Source of the DNA: Labilithrix sp.
Lineage (GTDB): Bacteria; Myxococcota_A; Polyangia; Polyangiales; Polyangiaceae
Assembly (NCBI GenBank): GCA_019637225.1
Contig: JAHBWC010000001.1
Coordinates: forward strand, 212,421 to 276,420
Direction of reading: 5' to 3'
DNA length: 64,000 nucleotides
This document shows positions 1-8,259 of the stretch, one piece after another (the stretch's first letter is position 1; every line of letters starts with the position of its first letter). The notes beneath the pieces were generated by a model. The model saw only the letters and a list, made by a program, of their open reading frames with translations, searched no databases and was not told where the DNA came from. The translations under genes were made by a program, and so were the position numbers.

Positions 1-1128
1 ATGTTCGCGCGGCGACCCCTCACCGAGCTCGAGCTCGACTGGCTCGGGATCTTCGCTGCCCAGGCGTCCGTCGCGATTCAGAACGCGCGGCTCTTCGCGG
101 AGGTGACGACGCTCACGCGGCGCCTCGAAGCGGAGAACACCTACCTCAAGGAGGAGCTCGGAGAGGCGGGCCGGACGGGCATCGTCGGACGGAGCGCCGC
201 GCTGGGGCTCGCGCTCGACGCCCTCGCGCGCGTCGCGCCCACGCGCTCGACGGTGCTGCTCCACGGCGAGACGGGGACCGGCAAGGAGCTCTTCGCGCGC
301 GCCCTCCACGAGCAGAGCCCGCGGCGCGCCGGGCCGCTCGTGAGGGTCAACTGCGCGGCGATCGCGCCGGCGCTCGTCGAGAGCGAGCTGTTCGGTCACG
401 AGAAGGGCGCGTTCACCGGGGCCGTGCAGCGGCGCATCGGTCGCTTCGAGCTCGCGCAAGGGGGCACGCTCTTCCTCGACGAGATCGGCGAGCTGCCGCT
501 CGAGGCGCAAGCGAAGCTGCTCCGGGTGCTGCAGGAGCACGAGCTCGAGCGCGTCGGCGGAACCCAGTCGATCCGCGTCGACGCGCGCATCGTCGCGGCG
601 ACGAACCGCGACCTCGCCGCCGACGTGAAGGCGAGCCGCTTCCGCTCGGATCTGTTCTTCCGGCTGAACGTCTTCCCGATCGAGCTGCCGCCCTTGCGCG
701 ATCGACGGGAAGACATCCCGCTGCTCGCCGCTGCGTTCATGGCGGCCCTCGCCGGGCGCGGCGCGACGCCGAAGACGGTGGACGACGACGCGCTCGCGTA
801 CTTGGCGGCCTACGACTGGCCCGGCAATGTGCGCGAGCTCCACAACGTGCTCGAGCGCGCATCGATCCTCGCGCGGACCGATCGAATTGGCGTCGGCGAT
901 CTGCCCGAGCTCGCGGCGCCCGCGACCGCCGACGTCGCGGAGGCGGACGCGGACGATGCGGCGAAGCCTGCGTCGAGCGCGCCGCTCCGGGAGCGTGTGA
1001 GCGCGTACGAGCGCGCGCTGGTCGCCGAGGCGCTCGAGCGCGCGGAGGGGAACCAGTCCGAGGCCGCGCGGCTGCTCCGGACGAGCCGCGCGACGCTCCA
1101 GTACAAGATGAAGCTCTACCGCCTCTGA
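1..1128 (+). CDS. Sigma-54-dependent Fis-family activator, 5' truncated by window edge
   Basis: This is an enhancer-binding protein that would remodel the sigma-54 RNA polymerase closed complex. The first 35 or so residues look like the C-terminal helix of a GAF sensory domain ([14 protein letters not shown]), so the true start lies upstream of the window and the ATG at base 1 is probably internal. Visible motifs are Walker A GETGTGKE (residues 89-96 of the visible part), the sigma-54 contact loop GAFTGA (136-141), Walker B GGTLFLDE (154-161), the WPGNVREL segment (273-280) and a C-terminal Fis-type helix-turn-helix (about 340-372). The ligand of the GAF domain cannot be read. Paired alternative hairpins follow the stop codon. 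Confidence 0.93.
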   Translation: MFARRPLTELELDWLGIFAAQASVAIQNARLFAEVTTLTRRLEAENTYLKEELGEAGRTGIVGRSAALGLALDALARVAPTRSTVLLHGETGTGKELFARALHEQSPRRAGPLVRVNCAAIAPALVESELFGHEKGAFTGAVQRRIGRFELAQGGTLFLDEIGELPLEAQAKLLRVLQEHELERVGGTQSIRVDARIVAATNRDLAADVKASRFRSDLFFRLNVFPIELPPLRDRREDIPLLAAAFMAALAGRGATPKTVDDDALAYLAAYDWPGNVRELHNVLERASILARTDRIGVGDLPELAAPATADVAEADADDAAKPASSAPLRERVSAYERALVAEALERAEGNQSEAARLLRTSRATLQYKMKLYRL

Positions 1129-1143
1129 CCGCGAAGCGTCTGC

Positions 1144-1195
1144 GCCGAAGACTCGGCACCTGCCAGGTCTTCGGCAGGCCGAGGACCCCGAAGAC
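1144..1195 (+). promoter_or_regulatory. Two mutually exclusive hairpins (A:B or B:C)
   Basis: Three segments share one arm. A = GCCGAAGAC (1144-1152), B = GTCTTCGGC (1167-1175) and C = CCGAAGAC (1188-1195). A pairs with B over 9 bp and B pairs with C over 8 bp, so only one can form. The element sits 15 nt after the activator stop and 7 nt before the first ATG of the next small gene. It could be a terminator or an attenuator-like switch. No T-run follows. The arms are seen directly; the function is inferred. Confidence 0.4.
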
Positions 1196-1202
1196 CCGCG
1201 AA

Positions 1203-1469
1203 ATGGCGCGTTCCAGCGCCTGGCATCCCGGCTGCACCTTCGCGGGCATGCGCGATCGAACGTGCCACTGCGGACACCGCCTGGGAGACGCCGCGATTCA
1301 AGAGGAGCCGGAGTACACGACCTGGGGATGGATCATGCTGAGCATGCTCGGCATGACGCCGCGCCCCCACCACATCTCGTTCCGCTGCTTTCTCTGCCGG
1401 ATGGAGGTGGGGCAGTCGCGCGATCCGAAGCTCCTCGCGCGACGGAGCACGCGCGCCACGGCGGCGTGA
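1203..1469 (+). CDS. Small zinc-ribbon-like protein (CxC...CxxC), unknown function
   Basis: An 88-residue protein. After a Met at residue 16 (ATG 1248) it carries CHCGH and later FRCFLCR, a pattern that could bind one zinc ion. The segment between (WGWIMLSMLGM) is hydrophobic. The dense aromatic and Cys spacing looks selected rather than a chance frame. The start is uncertain: ATG 1203 lies directly behind the hairpin region, while ATG 1248 would give a 73-residue protein beginning MRDRTCHCGH. I do not recognise the family. The gene ends 10 nt before the convergent DGPF gene. Confidence 0.55.
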   Translation: MARSSAWHPGCTFAGMRDRTCHCGHRLGDAAIQEEPEYTTWGWIMLSMLGMTPRPHHISFRCFLCRMEVGQSRDPKLLARRSTRATAA

Positions 1470-1479
1470 CCGGCGAATC

Positions 1480-1914
1480 CTACGACTGCTTCTGCCGCTC
1501 GACCTCGGCGCGGAGGCGCTCCTCTTGCGCGCGCAGCTCGGGGGTGAGCTCCTTGCCGAAGTCTTCGGCCTCGAAGATGGGCCGGATCTCGAGCTCGGAG
1601 TCCTCGCCGGGCATCGGCGCGGGGCAGCGGCGCGCCCACTCGACGGCCTCTTCCATCGACCGGACCTGCCAGATCCAGTAGCCCGCGATGAGCTCCCTCG
1701 TCTCGGTGAAGGGGCCGTCGACGACGCTGCGCTGGCTCCCCGAGAACTTGATGCGCTTGCCGCGCGCGCTCGGGTGGAGGCCGTCGCCGGCGAGCATGAC
1801 GCCGGCTTTGACGAGCTCCTCGTTGTACTTGCCCATCTCGGTGAGCAGCGTTTCGCTCGGCATCACGCCCGCTTCGCTGTTCTTCGTTGCCTTCACGATC
1901 ACCATGACCTTCAT
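1480..1914 (-). CDS. DGPF-domain (YCII-related) protein
   Basis: A 144-residue cytoplasmic protein of the YCII/DGPF family, with the name-giving DGPF at residues 66-69 followed by ETRELIAGYWIW and a C-terminal charged helix. Family members have a dimeric ferredoxin-like fold with no agreed reaction, and are often encoded beside ECF42 sigma factors. In this window the ECF42 gene is about 21 kb away. The ATG (complement 1914-1912) overlaps the TGA of the upstream methyltransferase as ATGA, so translation is probably coupled. A -1 frameshift on the A-rich tract upstream would also read into this frame without meeting a stop. Confidence 0.85.
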   Translation of the reverse strand: MKVMVIVKATKNSEAGVMPSETLLTEMGKYNEELVKAGVMLAGDGLHPSARGKRIKFSGSQRSVVDGPFTETRELIAGYWIWQVRSMEEAVEWARRCPAPMPGEDSELEIRPIFEAEDFGKELTPELRAQEERLRAEVERQKQS

Positions 1915-3431
1915 CGTCGTGTCCTTTCGCCGGGGCGCTTCGGGCTCCCCTGTCTTGGTGGCGACACGCGAGGCTCGGCGAGATCGACACGGTCGGGGAA
2001 CTTTTTTTCTTTTTTTCGGCCGGCGGTCGCGGTGAGGAGCGCGGCAAGGTCGAGCTTCTGGAGGAGCGCCTTGTTGATCGGGCGCTTCGCGTCCCAGAAG
2101 ATGCGCGCCGCGAAGAAATCCTGCGCGATCGGCGAGCGCAGCGCCTCGCAGGCCGACCTCGCCTCCTCCTCGCTGGCGAAGGGGAGGAAGTAGCACGTGT
2201 CGTCGAGCATCACCGGCTTGTCGCGCCGCGGGCCCACCACCGAGAAGGCGCACCGCTTGTAGAGGCCGGAGACGGCGACCTTCCACGGCGCGAACGAATA
2301 GGGCCCCACGCCGAAGATGGCGAAGTCGGGTTGCCCTCGGTAGACGGCGCTCTTTCGCGCGCGGAGGCGCTCTCGATGGGTCGAGAGGTAGTGCCAGGCG
2401 CGCGGCGCCGTCTGCCGGAGGCGCGACGTGTCTTCGCCGAGGGCGGTCTGCGGGACGATGACCGCGCGCGCTCGCGGCGTGCCTCCGCGGGCGACGTCGG
2501 AGCTCTTCATGAGCGCGAAGAGGAGGTGATCCTCGACGGCGACCTCCTCGCCGAGGCCGTTGACCCAGCGCCGTCCCTGGAGCTCGAGCTCCATCACACG
2601 CGCGCAGTCGTGCTTCAGACCCGAGCGCCACTCGGGATCGCTGCTCCCGGCGAGGTGCGCGGTGCGCTCGAGCGCGTCGGCGTCGGCCACGACCGCGCCG
2701 CCGACGACCGCCATCGAGGCCGTGGGGAGCTCCGCGTCGAGCGCGGCGTACCGAGGCCACCGCGCGTCGGTCGGCGCGTCGCCGCCGACGTCGCAGACGA
2801 AGAGGACGGCGTCGACCGCCGCGCGGAAGTGGCGCATGGCATCGATGCGCCAGAGCCCGCCGGGTCGAACGCTCCACCGCTTCGCCGTCGCGAGCTCGAC
2901 GACGCGACGCGCGACGGCGGTCTTGCAGAGGACGGCGACCGTCGCGCGTCGCCCCTGGAGAGCCTCGAGCAGGCGGAGCAGCATCCACTCGGAGACGTCG
3001 AAATTGCTCTTCCCGGTGAGCGCCTCGTAGCCGGTGAGGCCCTTGAAGTTCCGCTTCTCGGGGAGGTTCGTCGAGCCGATGCCGCCGAGCGCCGCGTTCG
3101 TGACCCACGGCGGGTTGCCCGCGATCAGGATGGGCTCGGGCAGATCGGCGAGGGCGCGGTCCCAGTCGACGCGGAAGAAGTCCGCGACGGTCACGCGCGC
3201 GCGCTTCGGCGGGAGCCGGTCGCGCGCCGTCGCGGCGTAGCGTTCGTTCAGCTCGTAGCCGACGAGCGCCGCGCGCCGAAACCGCTCGGCCGCCGCGACG
3301 AGGAACGAGCCCTCGCCGCAGGTCGGCTCGAGGACGACGGCGGGCGTGGGGCCGCGGCGCGCGACGACGCCGAGCGCCGCGCGCGCGAGCTCGACGGGGG
3401 TCTGCCAGTCGCCGAGCTCCTTCTTCGTCAC
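1911..3431 (-). CDS. Orphan adenine-type DNA methyltransferase (NPPW)
   Basis: A 506-residue SAM-dependent amino-methyltransferase. The N-terminus GDWQTP and motif I LEPTCGEGSF (about 35-44) fit SAM binding. NPPW (106-109) is motif IV, typical of N6-adenine or N4-cytosine DNA methylation. The C-terminal half is probably the target-recognition region. It starts with GTG (complement 3431-3429) 6 nt after the protease stop. No restriction endonuclease is encoded beside it, so an epigenetic or solitary role is possible. The tail reads RKKEKKF from two A7 runs, the only such runs I noticed in the GC-rich coding DNA. Recognition sequence unknown. Confidence 0.85.
   Translation of the reverse strand: MTKKELGDWQTPVELARAALGVVARRGPTPAVVLEPTCGEGSFLVAAAERFRRAALVGYELNERYAATARDRLPPKRARVTVADFFRVDWDRALADLPEPILIAGNPPWVTNAALGGIGSTNLPEKRNFKGLTGYEALTGKSNFDVSEWMLLRLLEALQGRRATVAVLCKTAVARRVVELATAKRWSVRPGGLWRIDAMRHFRAAVDAVLFVCDVGGDAPTDARWPRYAALDAELPTASMAVVGGAVVADADALERTAHLAGSSDPEWRSGLKHDCARVMELELQGRRWVNGLGEEVAVEDHLLFALMKSSDVARGGTPRARAVIVPQTALGEDTSRLRQTAPRAWHYLSTHRERLRARKSAVYRGQPDFAIFGVGPYSFAPWKVAVSGLYKRCAFSVVGPRRDKPVMLDDTCYFLPFASEEEARSACEALRSPIAQDFFAARIFWDAKRPINKALLQKLDLAALLTATAGRKKEKKFPDRVDLAEPRVSPPRQGSPKRPGERTRR
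2001..2017 (-). promoter_or_regulatory. A7-G-A7 slippery tract (possible -1 frameshift or slippage site)
   Basis: On the coding (reverse) strand the methyltransferase gene reads CGA AAA AAA GAA AAA AAG. This contains A_AAA_AAA and the classic heptamer A_AAA_AAG, both in the register needed for -1 slippage. The -1 frame is open from here through the whole DGPF gene. Polymerase slippage on A7 would also change frame. The sequence is direct evidence; recoding is inference. Confidence 0.4.
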
Positions 3432-3437
3432 GCCGGC

Positions 3438-5027
3438 TCAGCGCGTGAGCTGCTCGCGGTAGCCGTCGACGCGGAGCGAGCTCCACGCGACGCCGGCCTC
3501 CTCCGGGACGAAGAGGAAGCCGCCCGGGAGGTGGTCGAACGCGAAGAAGCGGGCGGTCCGCGTGACCATCTCCTGGCCGTTCGCGGAGAGGAAGTGCGCC
3601 GGCGCGGCGGACCCGCCCTTGAGCGCGTCCGAGACGGCGATGTCGCTCGCGGCGTCCCACGTCAGGTCGCCCGTGGGGCCCACCACGGCGATGCGGTAGC
3701 GCGCGGCCGCTTGGCCCTGGCTCCCGCTCGAAGCCGTCGCCGAGCTGAGGGAGATCTTCTCCGTGGTGATCGCGGTGATGCGGTCGAAGAGCGCGTTGTA
3801 GGTGTAGTCGCTGACCCACTCGTTCGGGCAGTAGCCCATCATGTCGCGACCGCGCGTCGGCGAGATGAGCGTCTTGTCGAAGATGTCGTAGCCCCACACG
3901 CCGAGCTGCGCCTGCGGGTAGGGGAACGAAGGATCGACGCCCGAGGCGCCGCCGCACGGCGCGTGCTCGCGGCCGTGGGCGTGACCGATCTCGTGGGCCA
4001 TCGTGTTCGCGGCGTCCTGGCCGACGAAGCCGACGCCGACGCTCGCGCGGAGGACGGGGGTGTTCTCGCGAGCGACGGTGCTCAGCCCGGCGACGCACCC
4101 GCCTTGGCAGAACGCGTTCATCGACGACGAGGGAGCGAGCAGGCCGTAGTAGTAGACGTCGTCGGCGGCGTTGTCCCTCTGGCGGAGCTGGTGCATCGCG
4201 CGGAGCACCGAGGAGAAGCCGGTCCCGTTGCCGGAGATCGTCGTCGTCCACGGGTAAGGCGCGCGCGTCGTGAGCTCCACCTCGGACGTGGGGTAGCGCT
4301 GCATGAGCGTCTTCTTGTAGCGCTCGAGCTGCGTCGGGCCGACGTCGGGCGTCCGGCCGGAGCCGTCGGTGTCGTACCGCACCGGCACGATGACGACCTT
4401 GAGCTTGCCCGATCGCGACACGCCGAGGTCCTTGAACGATCCGTCGCGCGGGAAGCGGGCCTCGCTCTCGGCGCCGTCGTCGACGAGCGCGCCGTCGCTC
4501 GCGGTGAGCGCGACCTGGAAGGTGACGCCCGGCAGGAGGTCCTCGGCGGGCACCTCGAGGTTGAACGTCGACTTGGGATCGTCGTCCTTCGACGCGCTGC
4601 TGATCCGCTTCGTCTCGCGGAGGATCGGGAATTTTTCGTCGTCGGCGACGAGGCGCACCTCGGCGGTCACCTCGCGCGCCTTCCATCCGTCTCCCGGCTC
4701 GACGTAGACGCGGATCAGTCCGGGCCGCTTCGCGACGACGGGCGCGTTGCGCTTCGACGGAGCGACGAACGAGCCGCTCTTCACCACGTCGACCTGCACC
4801 GCCTGGAACACGGCCACGCCGGTGACGGTGAGGTTCGAGACGAGAGGGGACGGCGCCTTTTCCGGATCGGTCGGATCGGAGGAGGCCTCGGGGCTCGTCG
4901 GATCGGTGCTCGTTCCGCTCTCTCCCGCCCCGCCCCCGAGGGTCGGGTCCTCCGCGACGCCGCTCGCCGTGCACGCGAAGAGGCCCCCGATGATCGCGAT
5001 GAGTCCGAGTCCCGTCGATGCTCGCAT
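3438..5027 (-). CDS. Secreted zinc metalloprotease-like lipoprotein (HEIGHAHGREH)
   Basis: A 529-residue protein starting at ATG complement 5027, chosen because GGAGGAG precedes it and a lipoprotein signal follows (hydrophobic GLGLIAIIGG, then LFAC lipobox). After a Ser/Thr/Asp-rich linker there is a beta-rich region of about 200 residues and then the zinc site HEIGHAHGREH, whose HExxHxxxxxH spacing is that of metzincins, with DMMGYCPNEW downstream as a likely Met-turn. It is expected to be anchored outside the cytoplasm and to cleave protein, substrate unknown. The stop is 6 nt from the methyltransferase GTG, so the three reverse genes 5027-1480 may be one transcript. Confidence 0.8.
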   Translation of the reverse strand: MRASTGLGLIAIIGGLFACTASGVAEDPTLGGGAGESGTSTDPTSPEASSDPTDPEKAPSPLVSNLTVTGVAVFQAVQVDVVKSGSFVAPSKRNAPVVAKRPGLIRVYVEPGDGWKAREVTAEVRLVADDEKFPILRETKRISSASKDDDPKSTFNLEVPAEDLLPGVTFQVALTASDGALVDDGAESEARFPRDGSFKDLGVSRSGKLKVVIVPVRYDTDGSGRTPDVGPTQLERYKKTLMQRYPTSEVELTTRAPYPWTTTISGNGTGFSSVLRAMHQLRQRDNAADDVYYYGLLAPSSSMNAFCQGGCVAGLSTVARENTPVLRASVGVGFVGQDAANTMAHEIGHAHGREHAPCGGASGVDPSFPYPQAQLGVWGYDIFDKTLISPTRGRDMMGYCPNEWVSDYTYNALFDRITAITTEKISLSSATASSGSQGQAAARYRIAVVGPTGDLTWDAASDIAVSDALKGGSAAPAHFLSANGQEMVTRTARFFAFDHLPGGFLFVPEEAGVAWSSLRVDGYREQLTR

Positions 5028-5383
5028 GGCCGCTCCTCCTGCTCCCGTACCACGTAACGTTGAGCCCGTTCGCGTGTACCCCGCACGCAAGCGAAGGCTC
5101 CTTCTGCCCGCCCGAGCCAAGCTCGACAATGTCTTCGGCCGGAAACGGAGCGTTTCCAGTTTGGAAAAGCTGGGCACGCGAGGCCGACAAACGCTGCGTT
5201 AGAGCGCGAAAGCGCAGTGACCACGGACGGTTGTCGTCGCACGCGGGGAGGCGATGCGCGCGACGTCGGCGGAGCCCGACGTATGCTCTCGCTGCACTTG
5301 GGCGGTGAGCATGGAACTCATTCGCGTCTCACGCTCTGGGCGTGCGTGCCGCCTCGCCGCGCTGCGCGCGACGCGCGGCGCGA
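5028..5383. other. 356-nt intergenic region: possible leader of the protease gene
   Basis: No convincing gene. Two structures are visible. GGAAAC-5 nt-GTTTCC (5141-5157) has a central TTTCC that can pair instead with GGAAA at 5163-5167. A small GNRA-type hairpin GCGC-GAAA-GCGC lies at 5204-5215. The first is about 115 nt upstream of the protease ATG and could be an operator. The second lies downstream of the EEP gene and could help termination. No clear -35/-10 pair was found. Confidence 0.3.
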
Positions 5384-6145
5384 TCAGGCCCCGAACGTCA
5401 CGCTCGCAGCGACCGGATCGTGGTCCGACAGGCCCTCGCCGTCGAGGACGGCCGCCGCAGAGATGGCGCCGCCGAGCGTGAGGACGTGATCGATCGTCTT
5501 GCCGGCGTGGGTCTCGGTCGCGACGCGCGTGGGCCGTTCGCCGGTGAGGTCGGACGCCACGAGGCCGTCGCCGAGCCCGAGGCCTCGGCGGACGACGTCG
5601 ACGGGCGCGTTGAAGTCGCCGGTGAGGATCGCCCCGCCGGTCGCCTCGCGTGCCGTGGCGCCGAGCAGCGCGAGCTCCGCCTCCCGACGCTCCTTGGCGC
5701 TGACGTGGGTGTTGATGACGAGGACCGCCGCCGATCGCGCCGAGCGATCCGGCTCGATCGCGACGGCGAGGAAGCCCTTGCCCGGATCGCTCTCGAACGT
5801 CTTCGCGTAGAGCGTCTTCGCCGGCAGGCTCGTGATCGTCACGAGGTGCTCGGTGGGATCGTCGAGCTGTGCCTCCGCGCTGACGCGAAGACGGGGCAGG
5901 CGCGGATAGCGGTGCTCCGAGACGTGCATGCCGCGCGCGGCCTCGCGCAGGCTCGCCAGCTGGTCGCCGCTCACCTCCTGGAGGCACACGACCGAGCCCT
6001 CGTCGGCCAGCCACCGGGCGACCAGGGCGGAGATCCCGGCGATCCGCGCGCGCTCGTCCGAGAACCTCTCGACGGCCTTCTCCTTCCAGTTCAGGGCGTG
6101 GACGTGGTGGAGCACGTTCCACGTCGTGACGCGGAGCACCGTCAT
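5384..6145 (-). CDS. Endonuclease/exonuclease/phosphatase (EEP) family hydrolase
   Basis: A 253-residue protein with the EEP metal-dependent phosphodiesterase motifs in order: TWN (8-10), QE (56-57), GDFN (176-179), IDHV (218-221) and SDHDP (240-244). These supply the metal-binding and catalytic His/Asp pair of the DNase I/sphingomyelinase/inositol-phosphatase fold. No signal peptide is apparent, so it is probably cytoplasmic. The substrate (nucleic acid, phospholipid or phosphoinositide) cannot be told. The ATG at complement 6145 is the only good start before TWN. It is divergent from the sigma-54 activator at 6322. Confidence 0.85.
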   Translation of the reverse strand: MTVLRVTTWNVLHHVHALNWKEKAVERFSDERARIAGISALVARWLADEGSVVCLQEVSGDQLASLREAARGMHVSEHRYPRLPRLRVSAEAQLDDPTEHLVTITSLPAKTLYAKTFESDPGKGFLAVAIEPDRSARSAAVLVINTHVSAKERREAELALLGATAREATGGAILTGDFNAPVDVVRRGLGLGDGLVASDLTGERPTRVATETHAGKTIDHVLTLGGAISAAAVLDGEGLSDHDPVAASVTFGA

Positions 6146-6321
6146 CGCGGCAGCGTAGCACTCGACCTCACGCCGCCTTCGGGCCGGCGCCCGAAGCGAG
6201 GGGTGGGTCCGCGGCCGAGGTCATCGATGACCCTGGGTCGCCGTGACCCCTACTAATTTCAGGCACTTGGAAAGGTCGGCGTCATGGTTTTGACGGCCCT
6301 CGGCTTGCACAAGGGTTCGGT

Positions 6322-7590
6322 ATGCAGCTCGCCAGCGCCCTCGCCGTCGATTCCCGCTTCGAGTCCTTCGCCGCGCCGACCACCGGCCACTGCCTGCGCT
6401 CGACGAGCCGCGGCGCGATCATCAGCCAGGACGCTCGGCTCGCCGAGGTCCTCGAGACGATCGACCGCGTCGCGCGCTCCTCCTGCACGGTGCTCGTCAC
6501 CGGCGAGAGCGGCACGGGCAAGGAGCTCGTCGTCGCCGCGCTCCACGACGCGAGCCCGCGGCGCGAGGCGTCCCTCGTCACGATCAACTGCGGCGCGATC
6601 CCGAACGAGCTCGTCGAGAGCGAGCTGTTCGGTCACGCGAAGGGCGCGTTCACGGGCGCCCAGGGTACGCGCCGCGGGCTCGTCGCGGCGGCCGAGGGTG
6701 GCACGCTCTTCCTCGACGAGGTCGGCGAGCTGCCGCTCGCGGTGCAGGTGAAGCTCCTCCGCCTCCTGCAGCAGCGCGAGTACACGCCGCTCGGCGACAC
6801 GCGCGCGGTCAAGTGCGACGTCCGTATCGTCGCCGCGACCAACCGTGACCTCGAGGCCGAGGTGCGGGCGGGTCGCTTCCGCGAGGACCTCTACTACCGC
6901 CTCAACGTGATCCACGTCGAGCTGCCGGCGCTCCGCGAGCGGCCGGGTGACCTCGCGGTGCTCGCGCGCCACTTCTGCGGCGTGCTCGCGGAGCGCTCGG
7001 GCCGCGACGACATCCTCGGCCTCTCGCGCTCGGCGCTCGAGGCGATCGAGGCGCACCCGTGGCCGGGCAACGTCCGCGCGCTCGAGAACGCGATCGAGCG
7101 CGGCGTGCTGCTCGCCCGTGGTCCGTACGTCGAGGCCGACGACATCTTCGGCCGCGCCGGTCGGTGTGCGCGTCCGCGCGTGAGCTTCTCGGCGGCGGAC
7201 GTCGACGCCGCCGAGGCCGCGCCGTCCGAGCCGGGCGCGAGCAGCGTCGAGAGCGAGCTCCGCGCGCTGCTCGCCGGCGCGGCGGCGAGCGCGAGGATCG
7301 AGGAGGCGGAGCCGGCGCGGCTCGCCGCGAGCGAGCCCTCGAACGTCGTCACGATCGACGCGGGCGCGCGCCGCGACGGCGCCGCGAGCGTTCGCCGCGG
7401 GTCGAACCCGAGCTTCCCGCGCGTGCTCCCCGAGATCGGCGTGGAGCTGTTCAACGCGGTGGAGAGCTACCAGAAGAACCTCATCCGCCAGGCGCTCGAG
7501 CGCACCGACGGCAACAAGAACCGCGCCGCGCAGCTCCTCGGCGTGAACCGCACCACGCTCGTGGAGATGATCCGCCGCCGCGGCCTCTGA
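6322..7590 (+). CDS. Sigma-54-dependent Fis-family activator without a sensor domain
   Basis: A 422-residue enhancer-binding protein. Walker A GESGTGKE (61-68), GAFTGA loop (108-113), Walker B GGTLFLDE (126-133), WPGNVRAL (247-254) and a Fis-type HTH (about 385-422) are all intact. Only about 35 residues precede the AAA+ domain, so there is no receiver, GAF or PAS input domain. Instead an 85-residue Ala/Ser/Pro-rich linker (about 285-370) separates AAA+ from the DNA-binding domain. Activity may be controlled by expression level or a partner. AAGGG lies 7 nt before the ATG. Its stop TGA abuts the stop of the convergent gene. Confidence 0.93.
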   Translation: MQLASALAVDSRFESFAAPTTGHCLRSTSRGAIISQDARLAEVLETIDRVARSSCTVLVTGESGTGKELVVAALHDASPRREASLVTINCGAIPNELVESELFGHAKGAFTGAQGTRRGLVAAAEGGTLFLDEVGELPLAVQVKLLRLLQQREYTPLGDTRAVKCDVRIVAATNRDLEAEVRAGRFREDLYYRLNVIHVELPALRERPGDLAVLARHFCGVLAERSGRDDILGLSRSALEAIEAHPWPGNVRALENAIERGVLLARGPYVEADDIFGRAGRCARPRVSFSAADVDAAEAAPSEPGASSVESELRALLAGAAASARIEEAEPARLAASEPSNVVTIDAGARRDGAASVRRGSNPSFPRVLPEIGVELFNAVESYQKNLIRQALERTDGNKNRAAQLLGVNRTTLVEMIRRRGL

Positions 7591-8256
7591 TCATCGCGGC
7601 GCGCGCGGCGCCGGGTCTCGTGGGCGCCGACCGGCGCGCCCGGCTCCGGCGAGGAGGTCGGCCGGCTCGTCGAGGTCGCCGGTGACCGAGGGATCGTCGA
7701 CCTCGAGCCTCGCGCGGCGCGGGCCGAGCGCGGCGAGGACTTCGCGGAGCGGAGGCGTCTCCCCGCGGAGGTACGGCGCGAGCGCCGCCGCGCGGACGAG
7801 GGCCGGGTGCCCGCCCTCGCCGCGAAACGAGGGCGTCGCGGCGAGGACGCGCTCGGAGGGGGCGAAGGGCCCCTCGAGCCGCGCGGCGAGCGCGCGCACC
7901 GTGTCGACGCGCGGCGGGAGGAGATCGACCGGCGTGATCGCGACGACGTCGTCGGCCACGAGCGCCACGCGCCGGAGCGCCGCGACCAGCGACGCCGCCT
8001 GGCTCGGCGTCGCCGCGGCGACGATCCGGACCGCGCACGCGAGCTCCCGCGCGACGGCCGACGCCGCGTCGGCATCCGCGGGCCGGACCACCGCGAGCAG
8101 GTCGGCGCAGCCCGCCTCGTGGAGCCGCTCGAGGTGTCGCTCGAGCAGCGTCCGGCCGCCCAGGCGAAGGAGCGCCTTCGGTCCGCCCATGCGCCGACCG
8201 CTCCCCGCCGCGAGGACGACGCCGTGGAGGCGAGCGGTGCTCGGGGCAGCGCGCAC
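7591..8256 (-). CDS. MocA/MobA-like nucleotidyltransferase (molybdenum cofactor)
   Basis: A 221-residue NTP-transferase with the signature LAAGSGRRMGGPK (15-27) at its N-terminus, as in MocA, which joins CMP (or MobA, GMP) to molybdopterin. Lying last in an operon with a xanthine dehydrogenase-family enzyme, it most likely makes the cytosine dinucleotide form for that enzyme; this is inference from context. It starts with GTG (complement 8256), 3 nt after the TAG of the Mo subunit. The Arg/Pro-rich C-terminal tail looks unstructured. Confidence 0.82.
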   Translation of the reverse strand: MRAAPSTARLHGVVLAAGSGRRMGGPKALLRLGGRTLLERHLERLHEAGCADLLAVVRPADADAASAVARELACAVRIVAAATPSQAASLVAALRRVALVADDVVAITPVDLLPPRVDTVRALAARLEGPFAPSERVLAATPSFRGEGGHPALVRAAALAPYLRGETPPLREVLAALGPRRARLEVDDPSVTGDLDEPADLLAGAGRAGRRPRDPAPRAPR

Positions 8257-8259
8257 CGG

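Noticed and set aside
6294..6308. A GG-N10-GC match (CGGCCC-N5-TTGC) before the second sigma-54 activator, suggesting autoregulation.
   Set aside because: It would place the start about 2 nt before the ATG, erasing the AAGGG ribosome-binding site, so it is probably chance.
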